The position numbers were made by a program, and so were the translations under genes. From the NCBI RefSeq assembly GCF_014203115.1, contig NZ_JACHIJ010000006.1, forward strand, positions 248,001-312,000: a stretch of 64,000 bases of DNA, read 5' to 3'. Below the pieces are notes generated by a model. It ran no database searches, was not told the origin of the DNA, and worked only from the letters and a program-made list of their open reading frames with translations. Of this stretch, positions 14,762 through 24,037 are shown in pieces; within the stretch, counting starts at the first letter, position 1; the number at the start of each line of letters is the position of its first letter. This DNA comes from Afipia massiliensis (GTDB lineage Bacteria > Pseudomonadota > Alphaproteobacteria > Rhizobiales > Xanthobacteraceae).

Positions 14762-17485
14762 TCAGAATGGCATCGACGCGCGGGCGCGATAAGTCCAGAG
14801 AGCTGCACCATTGCTGCTGCCGAGTCCGCCACGCTCCGCGCCGACGGATATCTGCGCGCCGTTGGCAAATTTCAAATTCGCGCCGCTCGCGACACGTGCC
14901 GACCAGCCGTCAAGAATGGCGGCTGACACGGTTGCGAGGCTGGCCACCGGCACGGCGGCGCTGTCGCTGTTGAAGTAATAGTCGCCGTACAATCCGACAT
15001 ACGGCGCGACGGCGACCGAAGACCACATCACCGGATAGGCGAGCTTGAGTCCGCCGCTGGCGCGGCCGGTGGAGAAGTCGCGTGCCGATTGCAGCGTGCC
15101 GAGCGTATCGGTGTAGGCGTTCTCGTGCTCCCACAACGCGTATACGCGCGCAGACGGTTCGATCTGCAGTCCGTGGCTTTCATAGGTACCCGTCAATCCG
15201 CCCGACACCAGCCAGCGATTGCCGTTGAAGGTGCCGGAAGCTGTGCCCGCGGTTCCGTCATAGCCGATGCCGGAATAGCCGACCGCTGCGTCGAAGCGCA
15301 GGGTCTGCGTGATCTTCCAGCCGAGATAGCTGCCGACGGTCCAGCCGTCGCCCTTCAGGCGGCCCTGCAATTGATCCGAACGATACTCAAATGTCTCGTA
15401 GCCGCCGAATGCGCCGATCAGGAAATTCGGCGCGAGTTTGCGCGTGAGACCGGCAAGCGCATTGATCTGGTTGCCGTAGAGCGTTGAGGGGGCACCCGTA
15501 CCGCTGCTGCTCCATCGGTCGAGCGTCGCACCGCGCACTTCAGCCCAGCCGAGCCACTCGCGCTGTTCGGTAAAACGCCGCGGCGCCTTTATTGGCGAGG
15601 CATAGGCGAGGGCGCCGAACGCATCCTCGACGCGCGACGACTTCGTTGACGTTACGCCGCCCGCCTGCGACGAACTTGCGCTGCCAAACGGTGCGGAGGA
15701 GCCGACGCTCGATGACGCTTTCTGGTCGTCGTCACGGCTCTCGGCGGAAAAGTTGAAACGGATACCGCTGTTGTTCGGGCTGACCAGCGATCCGCCGCCG
15801 TCGCTGAAACCTTCAGCGATGGCATTGTCGATTGCGCCAGAAATCGCCTGACCGGAGAACTGGCTCACCATGGGCGTGGCCATGGCCTGGAGTGCGCGCA
15901 GCTTCAAACTGTCCGCGGGAATGTTCACCGATTGAACCAGTGGCGATGACGTGCCGCTCGTAAAGCCCGGACTGCCGCTGAAACTGGCCGTGATGGTGTG
16001 ACTGCCCAGCGTAAGCGCCGCCGTCGTGAGCGTCGCCACGCCGCCGGTGAGCGCGACGGTGCCAAGCGTCGTTGCTCCGTCCATGAAAGTCACCGTACCG
16101 GGCGGCGTTCCGCCCGCGCTTGTGACGGTCGCGGTGAAGGTCACCGGCTGGCCGACATCGCTTGGATTCTTCGATGATGCCAGCGCCGTTGTCGTGCTGG
16201 AGAGACTGATGGTCTGGGAGAGGACCGGAGATGTCGAGCCGTTGTTGTTGGAATCGCCGCCATAGACCGCGGTGATCGAGCGCGCACCGGGCGTCAGGGC
16301 GCTTGTGGTCAGCGTTGCCTGACCCGTGCTCAATGTGCCCGATCCGATCAGCGTCGCGCCATCAAAGAACTGCACGGTGCCGGTAGGGTTCAGGCCGGTG
16401 ACGTTCGCGGTGAAGGTCACCGGCAGGCCGAACGGGCTCGGATTGGCGGATGAACTGACGGAAGTGCCCGATGTCGCCTGTCCTACGGTGAACGGACCGG
16501 TGATCGTTGCATTGGTGTAGTTCGTGTCGCCGTTGTAGGTCAGGGCCGTGGTGAAGTTCGTGGCGGTCGCATAGGTGTGCGTGGTGCTGGCTGTGCCGCC
16601 ACTGAGCGTGAGGACAGCTGGGGATGAGCCGTCGCCGAAATTGAGCGTCGCCGTTCCGGTCGGAGTTGGCACACCCGATACGCCGGAGACCGTGACCGAG
16701 AATGTCGAAGCCTGACCGGCAACACCGGGCGACGGCGATATGTTGAGACTTGGCGAACTGGCTGCCTTGTTGACGGTTTGCGTGAGGCTTCCGGAACTGG
16801 TGACATAGTTGGTGCTGTCCCCGCTGTAATTCGCGGTCACGCTCTTGCTGCCGGCGGTCGCATAGGTGTGGGTTGCGGTTGCGGTGCCTCCGCTTAGCGT
16901 CACCGTCGACGAGTTGCCGTCGCCGAAATTGATGGTCACGGTGCCGTTCGGAGTGCCGTTCGATGCGGTGCCTGTCACGGTGGTGGTGAAAGAGACCGAT
17001 TGTCCCGCGACGCTCGGGTTTGGCGTCGCCTGAACTTCGGTGAGGCTGGCATTGGCCGGGCCCGGCGTGCAGGCGACCGTGATCCAGTTCGCACCGCCGC
17101 CTGAACCGCCATTGTAGATATAGGCGGTAATGGCGGACTCATTGCCCGCCGCGGTGAGCGTGAAGGTGGAGAAGTTCGTCGGATTGGTGCTCTCCGCGCG
17201 CCGTTGGCTGCCGTCCGTGAACACCAGATAGACGTAGTTCAGCGTGCCGTCATTGGTGCGGGCTGTCGTGGTCAGCACGTCGCCGGGGCTGAACCGCTTG
17301 CCGGTGATGGTCTTCCAGGCCATCGGTGTCGAGGTGGACGCGGATAAGTCGAGTTCGCCGTTGTTGACCGCGTCACAGCCTGCGGACGCCCATGCGCCTG
17401 AGGCCGCCGATACGGCCAGAATGCCGCCAGCCAACAGGGCGAATGCGGCGCGCTTGATCGCCGCGATCCTCTCAACGCACCCCAT
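14762..17485 (-). CDS. Autotransporter with Ig-like repeat passenger
   Basis: A 907-residue surface protein. The signal peptide ends around residue 34 (GAWASA). A short N-terminal domain follows, then about four Ig-like repeats of 90-100 residues between roughly 145 and 520. Their signatures are PNPSVAGQSVSFTTTVTG and GTVTINFGDGN. A low-complexity Ser-rich linker leads to a C-terminal autotransporter beta-barrel (about 640-907) that ends in the outer-membrane signature SMPF. The passenger is probably displayed outside as an adhesin-like stalk. It is paralogous in barrel and leader with the next gene upstream. Function beyond surface display is not visible. Confidence 0.87.
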   Translation of the reverse strand: MGCVERIAAIKRAAFALLAGGILAVSAASGAWASAGCDAVNNGELDLSASTSTPMAWKTITGKRFSPGDVLTTTARTNDGTLNYVYLVFTDGSQRRAESTNPTNFSTFTLTAAGNESAITAYIYNGGSGGGANWITVACTPGPANASLTEVQATPNPSVAGQSVSFTTTVTGTASNGTPNGTVTINFGDGNSSTVTLSGGTATATHTYATAGSKSVTANYSGDSTNYVTSSGSLTQTVNKAASSPSLNISPSPGVAGQASTFSVTVSGVSGVPTPTGTATLNFGDGSSPAVLTLSGGTASTTHTYATATNFTTALTYNGDTNYTNATITGPFTVGQATSGTSVSSSANPSPFGLPVTFTANVTGLNPTGTVQFFDGATLIGSGTLSTGQATLTTSALTPGARSITAVYGGDSNNNGSTSPVLSQTISLSSTTTALASSKNPSDVGQPVTFTATVTSAGGTPPGTVTFMDGATTLGTVALTGGVATLTTAALTLGSHTITASFSGSPGFTSGTSSPLVQSVNIPADSLKLRALQAMATPMVSQFSGQAISGAIDNAIAEGFSDGGGSLVSPNNSGIRFNFSAESRDDDQKASSSVGSSAPFGSASSSQAGGVTSTKSSRVEDAFGALAYASPIKAPRRFTEQREWLGWAEVRGATLDRWSSSGTGAPSTLYGNQINALAGLTRKLAPNFLIGAFGGYETFEYRSDQLQGRLKGDGWTVGSYLGWKITQTLRFDAAVGYSGIGYDGTAGTASGTFNGNRWLVSGGLTGTYESHGLQIEPSARVYALWEHENAYTDTLGTLQSARDFSTGRASGGLKLAYPVMWSSVAVAPYVGLYGDYYFNSDSAAVPVASLATVSAAILDGWSARVASGANLKFANGAQISVGAERGGLGSSNGAALWTYRARASMPF

Positions 17486-17545
17486 GCCCCACCCACTACT
17501 CGATGCTCCGTCGCCGACCGGGCGACTGAGACCTCAGCGTGGAAC

Positions 17546-17592
17546 GTGTGGCAGATCGATTTGGGGTCGTCTTCTCACTGAGCGCAGACGCC
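17546..17592 (-). promoter_or_regulatory. Autotransporter leader element, copy 1
   Basis: On the minus strand it reads GCGTCTGCGCTCAGTGAGAA then GACG, nine variable nt, and CGATCTGCCACAC. It lies 60-107 bp upstream of the Ig-repeat autotransporter start. CGTCT and AGACG can pair as a 5-bp stem. An upstream ATCTTTTCAG-type string is shared with copy 3. Confidence 0.6.
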
Positions 17593-17732
17593 ATATTCTG
17601 GCGGATGAATGTCGAATCTTTTCAGCGCTGTGGCACGGCAGTCACATGCCCGGCCAAGTGAAATTTTTACGTGATGGCAAAGGGACGCTGAAATACGAGA
17701 GCAGTAATTCTTACGTCATGAAAATCGACGCG

Positions 17733-17756
17733 AAGCCCCGCCTGTGTGCGGGGCTT
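17733..17756 (-). terminator. Terminator hairpin after the HAF autotransporter
   Basis: A perfect 9-bp stem, AAGCCCCGC / GCGGGGCTT, with a 6-nt loop, about 110 bp past the HAF autotransporter stop on the minus strand. The flanking T-run is weak (only TT-GT on the plus side, and GATTTTC further along on the minus side). I call it a probable terminator. Confidence 0.6.
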
Positions 17757-17766
17757 TGTAGGCTCC

Positions 17767-17812
17767 ATGTGGCAGATCGGCGCGCGCCCGTCTTCTCATT
17801 GCGCGCAGACGC
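17767..17812 (-). promoter_or_regulatory. Autotransporter leader element, copy 2
   Basis: On the minus strand it reads GCGTCTGCGCGCAATGAGAA then GACG, nine nt, and CGATCTGCCACAT. Here the element lies just past the HAF autotransporter stop and just before the terminator hairpin. It is not directly in front of a start codon. Confidence 0.6.
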
Positions 17813-17862
17813 ACAACTCAGATGCGGGAAGGTAAACGCGGCACTTCGCGCCGCCGATGCGC

Positions 17863-19968
17863 TCAGAACGTCTGGCTGATGCCGAGGCGCGAGACGTAAG
17901 TGACCACCTGACCGGGCGTGAGCGACGCGGTGACTGACGCCGTGACCGCGCCGTTCGTCCATGCGGGCAGGCGCACGCCGCCGCCGACCTCAGCCCAGTC
18001 CCTTGCCGACGACAGACCGGGCGAGGTGAAGGCGAACTGCGCATCGACCAGCGTGCCGGTGATGTTCGCGCCCTTGCCGCTGTCGAGGCGGTGGCCCCAG
18101 GCCGCTGTGCCCCACACCCAGCTATTCGGTGCGAAGGTGTAGCGCACGTCACCGCCGACGCGCGAGACCTGCGAGGTCGAAATGAAATCATCGAAATTCG
18201 AGGCGAACACGCCATTGGTTTCGCCGTAACCTCCGAAGCGCGTTTCTGCGAATGTGTAGGAGGCGAACGGCGTCACCGTGACCTGCGGCAGAACCGCGAA
18301 GCCCCAGCCGATGCGCGCGGTAGCGCCATAGCCGTTGCCCGACGCCGATCCGGTCGACGATGTCGGTGTGACGCCGTTGAGATAACCGCGTGTGATGTCA
18401 CCCGTCAGTGCGATCAGGCTGCCGCCGAGCAGCCATTGCAGGCCCGTGTTCGGTGTGCGTGCGATGAATGCGCCCACCGCGCCGCCGAACATCTTCGCGT
18501 TGCCGTTATTGACCATGTCGGTCTTCACATAGTTCGCCGATGCCGAGAAGCCGGCGACAAGACCGAACGGCAGATCGGCGGTGAGGCCGAGCGTGCCCGA
18601 TGCAATCGGGTCGCTGTCGTAAGCGCCATAGCCGAACACGGAGTAGGGCGTGCTGCGGCTGCCCTGAGTCTGATACGCCTGTGTGGCGTATTCCTGCATC
18701 GTGCCGAGCGTGCCACCGATCGCGGCATTGGCGGTCTGTCCGACGGCGGACTGGCCTGCATAAGAACTGGCCATCTGGTCGTAGGTCGTCAGACCCTGAC
18801 AGATCACGGACTGGCAGCGCGCGATGTAGTAACCCTGCAAGACCCTGTTTTGATCGGTGAGATCGCCGATGGTGATCTTGCCATCGGCAGACATGGCTTT
18901 CGCTGCACCGAGAACCATGCCGGGGCCCGGACTTATGCCCCTCGCGGCCAGCAGATCGGACAGCTTTTGCATGCCAGTGGCCTGCGTCCAGCGAAATGCA
19001 AACATAGGACCAGTATTAAGGGGGGCGTCGTTACTGATGCCTGCGACAATGGCGCCGTCGGCACTGACAGCCGAGGCAGAGGACCAAACGCCACCGGGCA
19101 AAGTGCCGAGATCCTGCATGCCGGTGGCCTGTGTCCAGCGAAAGGCGTGATAATTGCCTGCGCTATCCGCGACGGCATTTCCGACGATCACAGAGCCATT
19201 GGCGCTGGCGGCGTTGGCAAAACTGTTTTGTCCGGGCGCCGTTGGCAGAGAACCGAGGCCAACCATGCCGGTCGCCGCGGTCCAGTACATCGCCTGGTAT
19301 GAAAAGCCACCCGAGGGGGGATCACCCACGTAGCCGACGATTGTGGTCCCATCCGCGGAGATGGCACTTGCATTGCTCGATCTATAACCCGACAGGAAAC
19401 CGAGGCCCGTCGTGCCCGTGACCTGCGTCCAGCGAAAGGCCTGTCGAATTCCGAGGTCACTCACCGCAAATCCCGCGACGACATTCGTGTCGGCGCTCAT
19501 GGCGGTGGCGAAGCTTTCGTTATAGTTCTGAAGCGAGCCGCCGGGTCCGAACGCGGTGCCGGTATGAAGATCGGTAAAAACGCCGTCTGCATAACGGATC
19601 GCGTGGCCGGTGACATTGTTCGGCCCCTGAAATTGCCCATAACCGACCCAGACCGTTCCGGTGTCGTTGATGGCCGAGATGCTGGTCTGGAGAGTCGGGT
19701 CGGCGAACGCTGGCACCAGGCTGTAGGTGCCGTTGCTGTAAATCCAACTGCGATAATTCCCGGCACCGCCATCGGTAACGCCAAAAAGGAAGCGCCCGTT
19801 ACGGCTCATACCCCAGAGCTCGAAAAAGCTGCCAAGCCCGGTGCCAGTGAGGACCTCGATCCCGTCTCGCGCCGATGCGACGGACGGGAGGGCGAGCGCG
19901 GCCATCGCCGCGCTCGCAAACAAAGCGGCGCGCCATCGTGTGCGTGTTAAAAGTCCAGCCCCGGCCAT
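17863..19968 (-). CDS. Autotransporter with HAF repeats
   Basis: A 701-residue surface protein. The signal peptide ends around residue 33 (ALPSVASA). The passenger contains about six HAF-type extracellular repeats, marked by HAFRWTQATGMQDLGTLPGG and variants such as QAFRWTQVTGTTGLGFLSGY. These probably fold as a beta-propeller-like unit. The C-terminal 280 residues form an autotransporter barrel ending in SRLGISQTF, with the usual terminal phenylalanine. Ligand and role are unknown. It has the same orientation as the Ig-repeat autotransporter and shares its leader element. The two AraC genes lie upstream on the same strand. Confidence 0.87.
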   Translation of the reverse strand: MAGAGLLTRTRWRAALFASAAMAALALPSVASARDGIEVLTGTGLGSFFELWGMSRNGRFLFGVTDGGAGNYRSWIYSNGTYSLVPAFADPTLQTSISAINDTGTVWVGYGQFQGPNNVTGHAIRYADGVFTDLHTGTAFGPGGSLQNYNESFATAMSADTNVVAGFAVSDLGIRQAFRWTQVTGTTGLGFLSGYRSSNASAISADGTTIVGYVGDPPSGGFSYQAMYWTAATGMVGLGSLPTAPGQNSFANAASANGSVIVGNAVADSAGNYHAFRWTQATGMQDLGTLPGGVWSSASAVSADGAIVAGISNDAPLNTGPMFAFRWTQATGMQKLSDLLAARGISPGPGMVLGAAKAMSADGKITIGDLTDQNRVLQGYYIARCQSVICQGLTTYDQMASSYAGQSAVGQTANAAIGGTLGTMQEYATQAYQTQGSRSTPYSVFGYGAYDSDPIASGTLGLTADLPFGLVAGFSASANYVKTDMVNNGNAKMFGGAVGAFIARTPNTGLQWLLGGSLIALTGDITRGYLNGVTPTSSTGSASGNGYGATARIGWGFAVLPQVTVTPFASYTFAETRFGGYGETNGVFASNFDDFISTSQVSRVGGDVRYTFAPNSWVWGTAAWGHRLDSGKGANITGTLVDAQFAFTSPGLSSARDWAEVGGGVRLPAWTNGAVTASVTASLTPGQVVTYVSRLGISQTF

Positions 19969-19998
19969 TGACGGCTCCCCAACCCGGTAATGGCCCTA

Positions 19999-20040
19999 CC
20001 AAATCGGGAGAAAGCCGTCTTCTCATTGCGCGCAAACGCG
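19999..20040 (-). promoter_or_regulatory. Autotransporter leader element, copy 3
   Basis: On the minus strand it reads GCGTTTGCGCGCAATGAGAA then GACG, nine nt and CGATTTGGT, about 30-70 bp before the HAF autotransporter start. The CGTTT/AGACG stem is kept through a G-T pair. A CTTTTCAGGGTTGTGT-like string about 30 bp further upstream matches the one before copy 1. Confidence 0.6.
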
Positions 20041-20099
20041 CTGTCCGGATGCTGAAAAGTAGAGTCTTTTCAGGGTTGTGTCGCGGGGGCCGCTAGGAT

Positions 20100-21056
20100 T
20101 CACGCGTTGAGAGAATTCATCCGGACATCGCCTGGCGTCATGCCGTAGGCGCTGCGGAAAACGCGGTAGAATGTCGCGATGCTGTCGAAGCCGCAGGCAT
20201 AGGCGATCTCGGCGACCGAACGCGCCGGCATGGTTTGAAGCTGCCGTCGCGCTTCCTCCAGACGCATCGCCGTCAGCGTGCGTGCGAACGACAGGCCGGT
20301 GGGCTCGAACAGCACATGGACCTGCCGAAGTGAAATAGCGATCTCTGCCGCGACCGTTGCTGGCGACAAATCCGGGCGATGGAGATTGCGCTTCATGATT
20401 GCGCGCGCCGCGTGGAGATATCCCGCGCGCAGCGCCGCGCGGCTTTCCGGCAATCCTGTCGCAAGGCGTCCGCGCGCCAGCAGGGCCAGCCGCGCGATGT
20501 GCTGAACGTCGTCTTCAGGAGAGGCGGCGGGTTCATGCGGGTCTGACAGCGCGGCGAACATCGCCGCGATCAGGCGCGTGAATTTCGTATTGCCATCGAG
20601 TGTGCCGGGAGCGAGATCGTGCGCGCGTGCGCCCAGCAGGATATCGCTGCTCAGCGGAATCTTCAGCGTGCGGAAGTGAAAGCCGTCGGAACGTTCCGGT
20701 GTCCCCATGAACGGCTGCTCGGAGTGGCTGACGGTGAAGTCGCCTTCGCGAATGCGATGAACCTGGCCGCGCCCGATATCCACATAGCCCGGCCCGCGGA
20801 TCTGATATCCGATGCTCAGGCTGTTGCTTGCCACGCGTGCGATGTCGGCGGGTGTGCGGCCGACGCGGTAGGACGATGCGGTCATCTCGGCGACAACGGC
20901 ATTGCCGATCGTGACGGCGGAAAAGCGGCCGTGGAAATTGGCGCGGCGCTCACGCTCCAGTTCGATGGTGACCCCGAACAGGCTTTTGCCGCGCACCTCG
21001 CACCAATGGTCGAAGCGGTCCTGCGGACGCAGGTCGTCGGTGGAGAAGCTGATCAT
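20100..21056 (-). CDS. AraC-family transcriptional regulator (copy 1)
   Basis: A 318-residue regulator. The N-terminal 200 residues are the AraC-binding-like (cupin) domain found in AraC proteins that begin FSTDDLRPQDRFDHWCEVRG. The C-terminal 100 residues are a double helix-turn-helix, with the second helix in VAEIAYACGFDSIATFYRVF and the terminal YGMTPGDVR. It probably binds DNA near the neighbouring autotransporter genes or regulates unlinked targets; no effector is evident. The adjacent gene at 21148 is a close paralogue in the same orientation, so the pair arose by tandem duplication. Confidence 0.88.
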   Translation of the reverse strand: MISFSTDDLRPQDRFDHWCEVRGKSLFGVTIELERERRANFHGRFSAVTIGNAVVAEMTASSYRVGRTPADIARVASNSLSIGYQIRGPGYVDIGRGQVHRIREGDFTVSHSEQPFMGTPERSDGFHFRTLKIPLSSDILLGARAHDLAPGTLDGNTKFTRLIAAMFAALSDPHEPAASPEDDVQHIARLALLARGRLATGLPESRAALRAGYLHAARAIMKRNLHRPDLSPATVAAEIAISLRQVHVLFEPTGLSFARTLTAMRLEEARRQLQTMPARSVAEIAYACGFDSIATFYRVFRSAYGMTPGDVRMNSLNA

Positions 21057-21147
21057 GCGTGCCGTGCGTGGGAGGCTGGAACCGGTTCAGAATGGCAAGA
21101 CGGCAAGGAATTGTCCAATGACAACGGCGGCCGGGCGGTGCGACAGG

Positions 21148-22110
21148 CTATTGGCGATCCGTGGCGGCCTTGATGTCGCGGGGCGTTATGCCATAGGCCG
21201 CCCGGAATACGCGGTAGAAGGTCGACAGGCTGTCGAAGCCGCAGGCAAGAGCGACGTCTGTTACTGCAAGCGCCGGCGCCGATCGCAGCAGCCGGCAGGC
21301 CTCCGCGAGCCGCATCGCCATCAAGGTGCGCGAGAAGCTGGTGCCCGTCGGCTCGAACAGGATGTGCAATTGCCGCACCGAAATCCCGAGCGTGCCGGCC
21401 ACGTAGTCCGGTGACAGCTTCGGGTGGTGCTTGTCGCGCGCGAGGATGTTGCGGGCCGCCTGCAGAAATCCGAACCGCAGCGCGGCGCGGCTGTCCGGCG
21501 ATCCCGCCAGGACGGAGCCGCGCGCCAGCAGCGCCAGTTGCGCGAGATGACCGACGGCAAGATTGCAATCGGCTTCGGGATTTTGAGTGCTGTCCGCCAC
21601 CAGCGCCGCGAACGACGCCGAGATCAGCAATGTCAGGCGCGGGTCGTCACGCAGGAGCGCGGGCGCCAGATTGAGCGACGGGAATGCAGGCGCCGCGCGC
21701 CCGGCCAGCGGGATTTTCAGAATGCGCAGATCGAAGCCATGGGCCGTGATCGGCCGGGTCAGGTAAGGCAGATCCGAATGACTGATGGCGAACTCGCCGG
21801 CCCGCACCACGAACTCGCCGCCGGCGTGGCTGTTGAACCAGCTTGAGCCGCCGGTCTGCTGATAAATGCAAAGACTGTCGCTCGAGGCGCGGGAAATATC
21901 GCTGGCGGTGCGCGACACCTTGTAGGGCGACGCCTGCATCTGGCTCAGGATCGCGCCGCCGGCGGGTCTGGCCGAGAACTGCCCCCGGAAGTGCTGGCGT
22001 TCTTCCTGCTTCAGCGAGATCGTCACGCCAAACAGGTTGCGGGCGCGCACTTCGCACCAGTAATCGAACCGCTCATGTGGACGAAGGTCGTCGGTCGAGA
22101 AGGTGAGCAT
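21148..22110 (-). CDS. AraC-family transcriptional regulator (copy 2)
   Basis: A 320-residue paralogue of the downstream gene at 20100, with the same layout. The N-terminal FSTDDLRPHERFDYWCEVRA starts a cupin-like sensor domain, and the C-terminal double helix-turn-helix contains VALACGFDSLSTFYRVFRAAYGITPRDI. The DNA-contact helices are nearly the same in both copies, while the sensor halves differ more. The two may therefore read related operators with different inputs. Spacing to copy 1 is 91 bp. The target genes are unknown. Confidence 0.88.
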   Translation of the reverse strand: MLTFSTDDLRPHERFDYWCEVRARNLFGVTISLKQEERQHFRGQFSARPAGGAILSQMQASPYKVSRTASDISRASSDSLCIYQQTGGSSWFNSHAGGEFVVRAGEFAISHSDLPYLTRPITAHGFDLRILKIPLAGRAAPAFPSLNLAPALLRDDPRLTLLISASFAALVADSTQNPEADCNLAVGHLAQLALLARGSVLAGSPDSRAALRFGFLQAARNILARDKHHPKLSPDYVAGTLGISVRQLHILFEPTGTSFSRTLMAMRLAEACRLLRSAPALAVTDVALACGFDSLSTFYRVFRAAYGITPRDIKAATDRQ

Positions 22111-22200
22111 GACGGATGTTTGCCCCGTTAGCCTCGAACTTGGCCCGAGCTTTAGAGGCAGACGGTTGCCACGGCAACATCAATCGCTGTGCAGGTTGGC

Positions 22201-22644
22201 CTAGGTGAGCAACAGCCAGGGCTGAAACCGCTCGATGATGTCGGGGGTCAGCGGCGTCGGCTTGCGGGTCTTGGCATCGACCAGGACGGTAACGGCTTCG
22301 GCGGAGGCCGTGCAGACGTCGCCGGCAAACACCACCTGCTGGAATGTCGTTGAGGTGCGGCCGAGCTTCGAGACGCCGATGCCGAGTTCAAAGCTTCCCG
22401 GCCAGTGCATCTCGGCGCGGAAGTCGATCGCCAGATGCACCAGCATCCAGCTCAGGCCCTTCGGCATCAGGCCGCGGTCGCCGCTGCGCAACAGCGTCAC
22501 GCGCGCTGTCTCGAAATAGGTCGCGTACACCCCGTTATTGACGTGCTTGTTCGGATCGAGGTCGCCGTAGCGGACGTTGTCAGCCAGACGGAAGGGATAG
22601 TTTTCAAGCTTGAATTGCGGTTTCGGGCGGATCGGTGCGTTCAC
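22201..22644 (-). CDS. Acyl-CoA thioesterase, hot-dog fold (4HBT/YbgC-like)
   Basis: A 147-residue single hot-dog domain. The catalytic segment RYGDLDPNKHVNNGVYATYFE has the aspartate and histidine arrangement of 4-hydroxybenzoyl-CoA thioesterase-like enzymes. The long helix follows in ARVTLL, and a beta-sheet edge reads FQQVVFAGDVCTASAEAVTVLVD. It should hydrolyse acyl-CoA or acyl-ACP thioesters in the cytoplasm; chain length is unknown. It is divergent from the ferredoxin-NADP reductase gene. Confidence 0.85.
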   Translation of the reverse strand: MNAPIRPKPQFKLENYPFRLADNVRYGDLDPNKHVNNGVYATYFETARVTLLRSGDRGLMPKGLSWMLVHLAIDFRAEMHWPGSFELGIGVSKLGRTSTTFQQVVFAGDVCTASAEAVTVLVDAKTRKPTPLTPDIIERFQPWLLLT

Positions 22645-22711
22645 GTCTTCAGTCTCCGGTTTGAAGCCTGCATAGCGGGAAATGTCGCCGCCTCACAAGG
22701 TGCCGGGATAG

Positions 22712-23857
<1,146 letters not shown>

Positions 23858-23899
23858 GCGGATAGGCCGACGTTAGCTGCGTTGTTTCAATACTCACTG

Positions 23900-24030
23900 C
23901 CGTCATCACCGGGCTTGTCCCGGTGATCCACGTCTTCGCTTTGTCGATTGCAGAAGAAAGTCGTGGATGGCCGGGTCATAGGCGAGCGAAGCGACGCCGT
24001 CCTGCAGACGGCTATGCCTGGCCATGACGC
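23900..24030. repeat. Intergenic palindromic repeat, family B copy 3
   Basis: CCGTCATCACCGGGCTTGTC followed by CCGGTGATCCACGTCTT forms the left hairpin. The right half, ending TGCCTGGCCATGACG, repeats the GTCGTGGATGGCCGGG signature and the long GGCGAGCGAAGCGACGCC-type middle seen in copy 1. It fills the gap between the convergent FNR and SGNH-hydrolase genes and may serve as their shared transcription end. Confidence 0.7.
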
Positions 24031-24037
24031 TCTGATG

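Larger units (their letters stand above)
17486..17862. other. Intergenic region between the two autotransporter genes
   Basis: A 377-bp gap containing, in minus-strand order, leader element copy 2, a terminator hairpin, about 140 bp without recognised features, and leader element copy 1. I see no gene. Confidence 0.6.
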
